Part shown: positions 25,960 through 33,556 of the stretch, piece by piece | Layout: each line of letters opens with the position of its first letter | Position numbering within the stretch: position 1 is the stretch's first letter | Program-made: the position numbers and the translations under genes | Origin: Chitinophaga alhagiae | Lineage (GTDB): Bacteria; Bacteroidota; Bacteroidia; Chitinophagales; Chitinophagaceae | Reading direction: 5' to 3' | DNA length: 64,000 bases | Assembly (NCBI RefSeq): GCF_003568665.1 | Contig: NZ_QXMH01000005.1 | Coordinates: forward strand, 62,001 to 126,000 | The notes under the pieces: generated by a model | What the model was told of the DNA's origin: nothing | The model's database searches: none | The model's input: the letters and a program-made list of their open reading frames with translations, nothing else

Positions 25960-26750
25960 ACACATTACAACTTATACTAATAGGCACTATCGTTATGCTG
26001 AGCCTGGGTATTTTTGTGGTGGTGATGGTGGTACTGCAGCAAAAGCAGGTAGTTCAATATAAACTGAAGCTGAAAGACAAAGACCTCCAGATACAGAAAG
26101 AGCGGCTGGTGGCCGTACTGCAGGGGCAGGAAACCGAACGGAAACGGATAGCGGAAGACCTGCATGACGAGGTGGGCGCCCAGCTGTCTGTACTCAAGCT
26201 GAACCTGAACCACCTGCAGCAGCTGGCCGGCAACGGGGAAAAGGAACGGATCAAGGAAACCAAGGAGTTTACGGACACCATCATCCAGCAGCTGCGCTTT
26301 ATTTCCCAGAGCCTGCACCCCACTACCCTGGAAAACCTCGGCCTCAGCCATGCGCTGGACTCTTTCTGCAGCCTGATGAACAAAAACAAGCAGATCGCCA
26401 TCTCCTTTAAAACAGACGGCACCACCTACCCGGTAGACCGGGAAAAGGCCCTGAACGTGTACCGGGTGGTGCAGGAGGTGATGAACAACGTGCTCAAACA
26501 CGCTGACGCCCAGCATGTGTTCATCACCTATCAGAGCACGCCAGGCCTCCTCACCATCCGCGTGGAAGACGACGGCAACGGCAAGCTGGTAGACCAATAC
26601 GGGGAATCCCGCAAAAAAACCGGCCATTTAGGCCTAAAAAATATTGAAAGCCGTTTGAATATTATCGGGGGAAATATCACCTTTGTAAAAAATTCGCCCG
26701 CCGGTACAGTGGCCGAGATCAGGGTGGAGAACTATCAGCCTGTTGTTTAA
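25956..26750 (+). CDS. Sensor histidine kinase, HisKA_3 (NarL-partner) type
   Basis: One N-terminal membrane helix (about residues 5-27) leads into a coiled-coil (30-60) and the HisKA_3 dimerisation domain with phospho-acceptor His70 in ERKRIAEDLHDEVGAQLS. The ATPase domain has VYRVVQEVMNNVLKHADA (N box), DDGNGK and GHLGLKNIESRLNIIGG (G boxes). There is no extracellular sensory domain, so input probably comes from the coupled 7-TM protein upstream. The response-regulator gene follows after 18 bp. The length of 264 is on the short side for this kinase group, as expected without a sensor domain. Confidence 0.94.
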   Translation: MNTLQLILIGTIVMLSLGIFVVVMVVLQQKQVVQYKLKLKDKDLQIQKERLVAVLQGQETERKRIAEDLHDEVGAQLSVLKLNLNHLQQLAGNGEKERIKETKEFTDTIIQQLRFISQSLHPTTLENLGLSHALDSFCSLMNKNKQIAISFKTDGTTYPVDREKALNVYRVVQEVMNNVLKHADAQHVFITYQSTPGLLTIRVEDDGNGKLVDQYGESRKKTGHLGLKNIESRLNIIGGNITFVKNSPAGTVAEIRVENYQPVV

Positions 26751-26768
26751 GCTAAATTTGTTTCTGCT

Positions 26769-27428
26769 ATGCTGCCGCCTATTAAAGTCGCAATTGCTGA
26801 CGACCATAAGATATTCCGTAGTGGAGTGATCAATACGCTCACGCCCTATGCCAATATCAACGTGGTATTTGAGGCGGAAGACGGAGAGCACCTGCTCCAG
26901 ATCATGCAGGAACAGCAGCCTGACGTGATACTGATGGACCTGAAGATGCCCCGTATGGACGGTATACAGGCCACCATCAAGGTAAAGGAAAAATACCCCC
27001 AGGTAAAGGTCATCATCCTCACCATGTACGAAGATGATAACTTTATTGTACACCTGGTAGAGAACGGCGCCAACGCCTACCTGCTCAAGAACAGTGAACC
27101 GGAAGAGATCTACGAGGCCATCTGCACCACTTTTGAGAAAGGCTTCTATTTCAACGAGAACGTCAACCTGGCCCTGCTCAAGAAAGTGCTCCACAAAAAC
27201 AAGCAGCAGTTCAAGCCCACTTTCAAGAACGAGGTACAGCTCACAGACCGTGAGCTGGAAGTGCTGAAGCTGATCTGCAACGAATGCACCACCCAGGAAA
27301 TTTCCGAAAAGATCTTCCTCAGCCCCCGCACCGTGGAAGGCCTGCGCCAGAAGCTGCTGGAGAAGCTGAACGTGAAGAATACCGTAGGCCTGGTGCTGTA
27401 CGCGTTCCGGAACGGGCTGATCGAGTAG
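26769..27428 (+). CDS. NarL/LuxR-type response regulator
   Basis: The receiver domain spans about residues 5-125, with the acidic pair Asp11/Asp12, phospho-acceptor Asp57 (VILMDLKMPRMDG) and the conserved lysine in YLLKN. The C-terminal LuxR-type helix-turn-helix (about 155-215) reads LTDRELEVLKLICNE, then TTQEISEKIFLSPRTVEGLR. It forms a cognate pair with the kinase just upstream. A possible binding site is the inverted repeat at 24666-24687. The DUF2911 gene begins 52 bp downstream and may be a target or part of the same transcript. Confidence 0.95.
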   Translation: MLPPIKVAIADDHKIFRSGVINTLTPYANINVVFEAEDGEHLLQIMQEQQPDVILMDLKMPRMDGIQATIKVKEKYPQVKVIILTMYEDDNFIVHLVENGANAYLLKNSEPEEIYEAICTTFEKGFYFNENVNLALLKKVLHKNKQQFKPTFKNEVQLTDRELEVLKLICNECTTQEISEKIFLSPRTVEGLRQKLLEKLNVKNTVGLVLYAFRNGLIE

Positions 27429-27480
27429 CAACTTTCCTTATTTTTGCCCACAACTTTTCTTACATCAAAATTTTAAACCG

Positions 27481-28323
27481 ATGAAAAAACTATCTGCGTT
27501 ATTGTCTACCGCTGCTATTTGCATGCTGGCCGCCGCCCCTGCCTTTGCCCAGGGTATCAAGATGCCGGCTCCCAGCCCTACGCAAACTATCAAGCAAGAC
27601 TTTGCCCTCTCTGCCGTAGAGGTGACCTACTCCCGCCCCGCCATGAAAGACCGCACCATTATGGGAGACCTGGTGCCGTATGGCAAGCTGTGGCGCACCG
27701 GCGCCAATGCGGCTACCCGCATCAAGTTCGGGGAAGACGTGAAGCTGAACGGCACCGCCATTCCCCAGGGCGAGTACGTATTGTACACCATCCCCAACCA
27801 GGGCGGCTGGGACATTGTGATCAACAAAGGCCTGAAAAACTGGGGTATTGACGGGTATAAGCAGGAAGAAGACGTAGCCCGCTTCAAAGCTGACGTACAG
27901 GAGCTGCCCTTCCCCATCCAGTCTTTCATGATCCTGTTCGAAGACGTGCGCCCCAGCGCCATGACCATGATGCTGATGTGGGACAAAACCCTTGTGCCCA
28001 TTGAAGTGACGGCGGATATAGACGGCAAGGTAATGGCCCAGATAGACGACGCCATGAAAACGGACAAAAAACCGTACTTCCAGGCGGCCGCGTATTACCT
28101 TGAGACCAACCGCGATCTGAAAACCGCGCTGGGTTGGGCAGACGCCGCTACCAAAGAAAATCCCAAAGCCTTCTGGATCTATCACCTGAAAGCCAAAATA
28201 CAGGCCAAAGCGGGTGACAAGGCCGGCGCCAAAGCCACCGCCGAGCAGTCTATTGCGCTGGCCAAAGAGGCCAAGAACGCGGATTATGTGGCATTGAACG
28301 AGAAACTGATCGCTACGCTGTAA
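27481..28323 (+). CDS. DUF2911 domain secreted protein
   Basis: A signal peptide ends at AAAPAFAQ (about residue 23), so the protein is exported. Residues about 35-170 form the DUF2911 domain with the typical VEVTYSRPAMKDRTIMGDLVPYGKLWRTGANAAT, shown in part, and IPQGEYVLYTIP, NWGI. The C-terminal third (about 185-280) is helical with TPR-like character (AAYYLETNRDLKTALGWADAATKENP). DUF2911 proteins are common in Bacteroidota and have no established function. A TATTTTTG -7-like motif at 27439-27446 suggests its own promoter. A terminator follows at 28344-28380. Confidence 0.9.
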   Translation: MKKLSALLSTAAICMLAAAPAFAQGIKMPAPSPTQTIKQDFALSAVEVTYSRPAMKDRTIMGDLVPYGKLWRTGANAATRIKFGEDVKLNGTAIPQGEYVLYTIPNQGGWDIVINKGLKNWGIDGYKQEEDVARFKADVQELPFPIQSFMILFEDVRPSAMTMMLMWDKTLVPIEVTADIDGKVMAQIDDAMKTDKKPYFQAAAYYLETNRDLKTALGWADAATKENPKAFWIYHLKAKIQAKAGDKAGAKATAEQSIALAKEAKNADYVALNEKLIATL

Positions 28324-28343
28324 GCGGATTTGCAGTATAAGGA

Positions 28344-28380
28344 ACAGGCTGGCCGGTGTTGAGACCGGTCAGCCTGTTTT
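28344..28380 (+). terminator. Terminator after the DUF2911 gene
   Basis: A 14-bp stem (ACAGGCTGGCCGGT with ACCGGTCAGCCTGT, one G-T pair, 6-base loop) ends in TTTT. It sits in the convergent gap 21 bp after the DUF2911 stop and just before the symporter stop. Confidence 0.8.
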
Positions 28381-28388
28381 GTTTGATA

Positions 28389-30089
28389 TTATGCCTTTAC
28401 CTTTCCGTTGAGCCTTTCCGCCTGCTGGTATATCCAGGCCAGCACCATTACCAGCAAACACCCGATCACATTGAGCCAGAGGAAGGAAACGATATTGAGC
28501 AGGTAAATGACGATCACGAGTATTTCCGCCAGCACGGCCCCCCAGAAGGTGGCGCTGCCTTTGACCTTTTTCATGGTGAACGCCACCACAAAAATACCCA
28601 GTATGGTACCGTAAAACAGGGAGCCGAGGATGTTCACCGCTTCAATGAGGCTGCCCATGCCGGTGGCAAACTGGGCCACGGCAATGCTGAACACGCCCCA
28701 TATCAGCGTCCATATCTTAGACATGCGCAGATATTGCGCTTCCGAGGCATCGGGGTTCACCATGCGTTTGTAAACGTCTACCATGGTGGTAGAGGCCAGC
28801 GAGTTGAGGGCGGCGGCAATGCTGCCCCAGGAGGCCAGGAAAATGATGGCAATGAGCAGGCCCACCAACCCCTTGGGCAGGTTGTTCACCACAAAATGGA
28901 GGAACACGTAGTTGGTATCATTGGTTTCCGCGCCGGGCGCCACCTGTTTAATGAGCACGTTGGCGGAGTCCCGCACCAGGTCGGCCTCCCCTTCCGTATT
29001 TTTCAGCTGCCGCTGCGCCGCGCCGATGATCTGCTGATCTTCTGTTTGCAGCGCCGCCGCCAGCGCCTTTACATGGCCCTGCTTCACCAGCGCCAGGGAA
29101 TCGAACCGGTTTTCCAGCGCCTGCATCTGCGGCGCGTAAGCGGAGTTGTGTACCTGGTTCAGCAGGCCCTGGTTAAAGTTGATGGGCGCCCTGAAATACA
29201 GGTAGAATACAAATACCAGCGCACCAATGAGCATAATGAAGAACTGCATGGGCACTTTCACCAGCCCGTTCATGAGCAGGCCCATGCGGCTTTCTGTAAG
29301 GGTTTTGGCGGTCAGGTAGCGCCCCACCTGGCTTTGGTCCGTACCAAAGTAAGACAAGGCCAGGAAGAAACCGCCGATGACCCCGCTCCAGATGTTGTAC
29401 CGGTCCGTCCAGCTAAAATCCGTCACGATCACGTTCAGCTTGCCCATTTTACCGGCCACGTGCAGCGCTTCGGAAAAACCGATGTCTGCCGGCAGCAGGT
29501 GCATCACCATCCAGCCCGCCAGGAACATGCCTGAGAATATGATGGCCAGCTGCAGGGACTGCGTGTAAGACACGGCTTTGGTGCCGCCGTACATGGTATA
29601 GATAATGAGCAGGCCGCCCATGAAAATATTGGTGTAATAAATGTTCCAGCCCAGCAGGGAAGACAGGATGATAGACGGCGCATAGATGCTGATACCCGTG
29701 GAAAGCCCGCGCTGTATCAGGAAGAGGAACGACGTGAGCGTTCTGGTTTTCAGGTCGAACCGCTGCTCCAGGTATTCGTAGGCCGTATATACCTTCAGCC
29801 GGTGAAAGATGGGCACAAAGGCAATACAGATCACGATCATGGCCAGCGGCAGGCCAAAATAGTACTGCACGAACCGCATGCCGTCTGCATAGGCCTGCCC
29901 GGGGGCGGATAAAAAGGTGATGGCGCTGGCCTGCGTGCCGATGATAGACAGCAGGATGATGTACCAGGGCATGGCGCGGTTACCCAGGAAGTAACTGTCC
30001 AGGTCTTTTTGTCCGCGGCTTTTCCATACACCGTACAGGATAATTGCGAGTAACGTGAAAATGAGTACGATCCAGTCCTGAAGGCTCAT
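28389..30089 (-). CDS. Sodium:solute symporter (SSS family)
   Basis: A 566-residue protein with about 13 transmembrane helices and SSS-family features: an N-terminal periplasmic helix, YFLGNRAMPWYIILLSIIGTQASAITFLSAPG (shown in part), and the sodium-site region ASWGSIAAALNSLASTTMVDVY late in the chain. An insert of roughly 90 soluble residues around 320-410 is rich in Gln, Asn and Ala and lies between helices. The substrate is unknown. Its start overlaps the stop of a 41-residue membrane-protein gene (ATGA), and the operon begins with a PIG-L hydrolase, so it may import a product of that enzyme, perhaps a sugar or acylated compound. Confidence 0.92.
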   Translation of the reverse strand: MSLQDWIVLIFTLLAIILYGVWKSRGQKDLDSYFLGNRAMPWYIILLSIIGTQASAITFLSAPGQAYADGMRFVQYYFGLPLAMIVICIAFVPIFHRLKVYTAYEYLEQRFDLKTRTLTSFLFLIQRGLSTGISIYAPSIILSSLLGWNIYYTNIFMGGLLIIYTMYGGTKAVSYTQSLQLAIIFSGMFLAGWMVMHLLPADIGFSEALHVAGKMGKLNVIVTDFSWTDRYNIWSGVIGGFFLALSYFGTDQSQVGRYLTAKTLTESRMGLLMNGLVKVPMQFFIMLIGALVFVFYLYFRAPINFNQGLLNQVHNSAYAPQMQALENRFDSLALVKQGHVKALAAALQTEDQQIIGAAQRQLKNTEGEADLVRDSANVLIKQVAPGAETNDTNYVFLHFVVNNLPKGLVGLLIAIIFLASWGSIAAALNSLASTTMVDVYKRMVNPDASEAQYLRMSKIWTLIWGVFSIAVAQFATGMGSLIEAVNILGSLFYGTILGIFVVAFTMKKVKGSATFWGAVLAEILVIVIYLLNIVSFLWLNVIGCLLVMVLAWIYQQAERLNGKVKA

Positions 30090-30211
30090 GAATAGTGTTT
30101 AGTGAACAAATAGAAAAAAACGATCAGCGCTGCCAGAAATCCCCCTACCACCCAATACCAGGCGGCCCAGCGGGAAAACAGCGGCGGTTTTTCCTGTGGT
30201 GAATTTTCCAT
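30086..30211 (-). CDS. 41-residue single-helix membrane protein coupled to the symporter
   Basis: The frame begins with ATG at 30211 and its TGA overlaps the symporter ATG by the ATGA arrangement. A polar, Pro-rich N-terminus (MENSPQEKPPLFSR) leads to one hydrophobic helix (about residues 15-36) and a short HYS end. The very tight coupling on both sides (one base from the 51-residue gene, overlap with the symporter) argues that it is real. Several SSS transporters have small membrane partner subunits, so a similar role is inferred. Confidence 0.7.
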   Translation of the reverse strand: MENSPQEKPPLFSRWAAWYWVVGGFLAALIVFFYLFTKHYS

Positions 30212-30212
30212 A

Positions 30213-30368
30213 TCAGTTTCTTTTGGACAACAGTCCCCCGCTCAGCAGGCCCAGCGCCAGCCCAATCAGCAGGCCAATGTGCACGCGCTTGATCATGAAC
30301 CCGATGATCAGCCCCAGTATGATACAGAGGCCGGCGGAAATGTTGATTCTTTTATTTCTGTCAGACAT
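30213..30368 (-). CDS. 51-residue two-helix membrane protein
   Basis: Starts with ATG at 30368 and stops one base before the 41-residue gene. A basic N-terminus (MSDRNKRINIS) is followed by two hydrophobic segments (about 11-25 and 31-47); the second is glycine-rich (IGLLIGLALGLLSGGLL), a helix-packing pattern. It ends LSKRN. The position, 53 bp after the PIG-L stop and directly ahead of the symporter genes, supports one operon. No function is known. Confidence 0.68.
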   Translation of the reverse strand: MSDRNKRINISAGLCIILGLIIGFMIKRVHIGLLIGLALGLLSGGLLSKRN

Positions 30369-30421
30369 ATTCAGCATTAACGGTTACGAACCGGTTGGGC
30401 AGAAGACGAGCGTTCTGCGTC

Positions 30422-32920
30422 TCACTGCCCTCCACCCGCAGCCGGTTTTGATATCAGGTTTACAAATAACCGGTAGGCCCCGGGTACGCCTGCCGGCAAC
30501 TGCCGGAAGAAAGCGAGGCCTGTATATACGTATTTTCCTTTGCCGTAAGGCGCAATAATTGTTGAGCTGTTAAGCGCGCGTTCCCGAGGGTCGTTCATTT
30601 CGAAGGGCTTTTTATAAGCGGCGTCCGTATTGCCGGGGAAATAAAGGCCGCGCTCCTGCACCCAGCCGTCAAAGTCCGCGGCGGTGATGTTGTTGGGATA
30701 GCTGAACAGGCTGTTTGGCGGCAGCAGGAGCTTTACGGGCGCCGTCTCGTCCGTTACCCTGTCTCTCGAAAGACTGAAGGGATAAGGCCCCAGCTGGTCC
30801 GTTACCAGGCCGCCGTTGGTATTGTATTGTACTACCAGCACGCCGCCGTTCTTCACGTACTCCAGCAGGCGGGGCTGCCAGTAGCGGAGGCGGGGCTGGG
30901 TGTTGTAGGCTCGTACGCCGGTAATGATGGCATCGTACTGCTCCAGCGAGCCGTTCATGATCTCCTTTTCATCCAGCATGGTTACCGTATAGCCTACCTG
31001 CCGCAGCGCTTCGGGCACTTTGTCTCCCGCGCCGGGAATGTACCCCAGCCGGCGGCCGTTGTACTGCAGGTGTACCGTTACCAGCCGCGCGGAAGCGGGC
31101 GGAAAAATGGTGATGGCAGGAATATGGTCGTACTGGATGGTGGTCATGCTGTTCGTGTACACTTTCCCGTTAGCTTCCACCGCTACCGTCATGGTATCTG
31201 TAATATTGCGCCCGTTCATTTTCACCGGCTGCACCAGGAAGCTCACTTCCGTTTCATCCCCCTTGCCGGCCAGCGTGTAGGGAATGGCGCTCTTGTCTGC
31301 CTTGAAACCCGCGGGCAGCAACAGTTTTACGCTGCCCTTCACATTGTCTTTCATGGCGCGCACCTTTACCGGCACTGTTTGCGGCGCGGCCTGGGTATAG
31401 ATGAATACCTGGTTGTTCAGGGAGGCCACGGCGGGGGGCGCAATCACCAGCGGGCGGTACACCTCGCCTTTTACCGGGTCTGTATACTTGTAGATAAAGG
31501 GCCGGGTAACGGGTATCACCTGGTTGCCCAGCTGCAGGTAAAAAGTGGCGGTCAGCGCCGGCACGTTTTCCGGGCGGCCCGTCCAGGCGGGGTCCGCAAT
31601 ATTGTACATGCCGGTGGGGTGCGGGGTTTGCAGCCAGTATGGTTGCGAAATGCCGGTGTTTTCCGGTACTGGCACCTCCTGCGGTATGTTGATGAAGTTG
31701 TTGAAAGGCAGGTCCCGCGCGGCCGTTGTGTTCTCTGTGCCGTTGATGCTGATCTTCTGCAGGCGTACGGGCACTTTGCTGCGGTTAATGAGCTGCAGCT
31801 TGCTGCGCATGGTTTCCCCGGGCACTACTTCCGCCATATCGCTGAATGCTTCCGCCCACACGCCGGCGCAGGCCAGTATGAGCTGGTCTGTTTCATGCAG
31901 CTTCAGGTTTTTCCAGTACCCTTCCGGCAACGCGGTGATCTGCTGGCGGATGGCCAGCAACGCGGGTACCGAGGCAGACGGGTCTTCCACGTTGTATTGC
32001 TCCAGCGCTTTGCCGATGGCCGCGCCAATGGCGTTGCCGCCGGGTACGCGCTGCCAGGTGGTGGTGATACCGTCCAGCAACCCGGTTTGCGGCGCGCCGC
32101 CTTTGATGGTGATGAAATATTCCATGGAAGTGCCGCGGGAAGAAGGTACGCCGAAGCCCTGGCTTTTATGCTGGGAGCGGCTTTCCGCGGCTATTTCGCC
32201 AAAACCCCTGCCCAGCAGCGCGTTGTAGGCGCCCACGTCCATTTTGAACTGGTCTTCAGACGTAGTGTTGTTGCCGCCAAAGTTGAAGGTGTTCCAGAGT
32301 ATGCGTTTGGCCTGCCAGGGTTGTACGGTGGCCAGCTGCTCGGGGAACTGCCGCGGGTCTGCCGCCGCGTCAAACGCTTCCGCGGCCAGCATGGCGGAGG
32401 CGGTGTGGTGGCCGTGGCCGGCGCGGCTGTCTGCCGGGAACCGGCAAATGATCACATCGGGCTGAAAGGTGCGGATCACCCGCACCACATCGCCCAGTAT
32501 TTTTTTACGGTCCCAGATGGTAAACGTTTCTTCAGGATTTTTGGAGAAGCCGAAGTCATTGGCGCGGGTAAAAAACTGTTCCGCCCCGTCTATGCGGCGG
32601 GCGGCCAGCAGCTCCTGGGTGCGGATAAGCCCCAGTTGTTCCGCCTGTTCGTTGCCAATGAGGTTCTGCCCGCCGTCTCCACGGGTCAGAGAGAGGTAGC
32701 CGGTGCGGTAAAGGCTTTCTTTAGCCAGAAAGCCCAGCAGGCGTGTATTTTCATCGTCAGGGTGAGCAGCTATGTACAGCACGCTGCCCAGCGTGTTCAG
32801 CTTCTTCAGCTGCAGCTTGATCTCAGCGGCATGCAGCGGCGCGGCAGTTTGCGCCTGTAGCTGGCTGAAAGAGAGGAATAGTGCGGCTATCAGCCAACCT
32901 GTAGATCGGGTGTTCAACAT
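30422..32920 (-). CDS. Large secreted PIG-L family deacetylase
   Basis: From the ATG at 32920 the protein has 832 residues and a signal peptide ending near FSQLQAQ. The N-terminal PIG-L (LmbE-like) domain (about 40-280) has the zinc/catalytic motif AAHPDDEN and the distal HGHH (in AGHGHHTASAM); such enzymes de-N-acetylate sugars. A long beta-rich middle follows, and the C-terminal 200 residues contain a ThuA/GATase-like fold (YDAIITGVRAYNTQP, GGVLVVQYNTNGG). This three-part layout occurs in Bacteroidota periplasmic proteins; the substrate is not known. It opens the operon with two tiny membrane proteins and a sodium symporter. A longer start at 32962 is rejected because it would bury the signal peptide. 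Confidence 0.9.
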   Translation of the reverse strand: MLNTRSTGWLIAALFLSFSQLQAQTAAPLHAAEIKLQLKKLNTLGSVLYIAAHPDDENTRLLGFLAKESLYRTGYLSLTRGDGGQNLIGNEQAEQLGLIRTQELLAARRIDGAEQFFTRANDFGFSKNPEETFTIWDRKKILGDVVRVIRTFQPDVIICRFPADSRAGHGHHTASAMLAAEAFDAAADPRQFPEQLATVQPWQAKRILWNTFNFGGNNTTSEDQFKMDVGAYNALLGRGFGEIAAESRSQHKSQGFGVPSSRGTSMEYFITIKGGAPQTGLLDGITTTWQRVPGGNAIGAAIGKALEQYNVEDPSASVPALLAIRQQITALPEGYWKNLKLHETDQLILACAGVWAEAFSDMAEVVPGETMRSKLQLINRSKVPVRLQKISINGTENTTAARDLPFNNFINIPQEVPVPENTGISQPYWLQTPHPTGMYNIADPAWTGRPENVPALTATFYLQLGNQVIPVTRPFIYKYTDPVKGEVYRPLVIAPPAVASLNNQVFIYTQAAPQTVPVKVRAMKDNVKGSVKLLLPAGFKADKSAIPYTLAGKGDETEVSFLVQPVKMNGRNITDTMTVAVEANGKVYTNSMTTIQYDHIPAITIFPPASARLVTVHLQYNGRRLGYIPGAGDKVPEALRQVGYTVTMLDEKEIMNGSLEQYDAIITGVRAYNTQPRLRYWQPRLLEYVKNGGVLVVQYNTNGGLVTDQLGPYPFSLSRDRVTDETAPVKLLLPPNSLFSYPNNITAADFDGWVQERGLYFPGNTDAAYKKPFEMNDPRERALNSSTIIAPYGKGKYVYTGLAFFRQLPAGVPGAYRLFVNLISKPAAGGGQ

Positions 32921-33071
32921 GAAATAGTTACCGGTTTTTGTCAAGTTGTCAAAAATAGGCATTTAAAGCGGCAAACGGTTACCGCTGATGGATTTGTAGG
33001 GATGAACATTGAATGACGGGCGGCCGCAACGCGGGAAACAGCATCCGCAGCGGCTTGGCGCCGCCATGCCC

Positions 33072-33401
33072 TCATTTTTTGAACATAAAGTACACCGCGC
33101 CCAGCAGCAGCGAAAATGAGATCAGATAATTCCACCGCAACGGCTCCTTGAGGAACATCACGGCAAACACGCAGAAGATGGTGAGGGTGATCACCTCCTG
33201 TATCATTTTGAGCTGGAAGCCGTTGAACCCGTCCAGATAACCAAAACGGTTGGCAGGCACCATAAAACAATATTCAAAAAATGCAACGCCCCAGCTCAGC
33301 AGGATCACCTTCCACAGCGGCACATTGGTATTTCTTAAATGCCCGTACCAGGCATAGGTCATAAAAATGTTGGATACCAACAACAGGAAAATTGTTCGCA
33401 T
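33072..33401 (-). CDS. DUF486 (DMT-like) small membrane protein
   Basis: A 109-residue protein with four transmembrane helices (about residues 3-20, 28-48, 64-82 and 88-106) and the DUF486 pattern: NIFMTYAWYGHL, SWGVAFFEYCFMVPANRFGY, KMIQEVITLTIF and LRWNYLISF. DUF486 proteins belong to the drug/metabolite transporter superfamily and resemble half-size exporters; function is unknown. It stands alone, transcribed away from the FtsX permease gene. Confidence 0.92.
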   Translation of the reverse strand: MRTIFLLLVSNIFMTYAWYGHLRNTNVPLWKVILLSWGVAFFEYCFMVPANRFGYLDGFNGFQLKMIQEVITLTIFCVFAVMFLKEPLRWNYLISFSLLLGAVYFMFKK

Positions 33402-33556
33402 GCCCCTAAACTAATGAATTTTGGGTATTGTTCTGTTACGGACAAAAAATGACCGGTTTTGAACACCAATTAATTATATGTAATTTGTTTTCCACTGAAT
33501 GACAGGTTCCCTGATCCTGGCATTGCCTTTGAAAAATGCTTGCCTAAATTGTCCGC

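Noticed and set aside
30827-32860. 677-codon open frame opposite the PIG-L gene
   Set aside because: Antisense shadow of a well supported gene with motifs; no start signal or family features.
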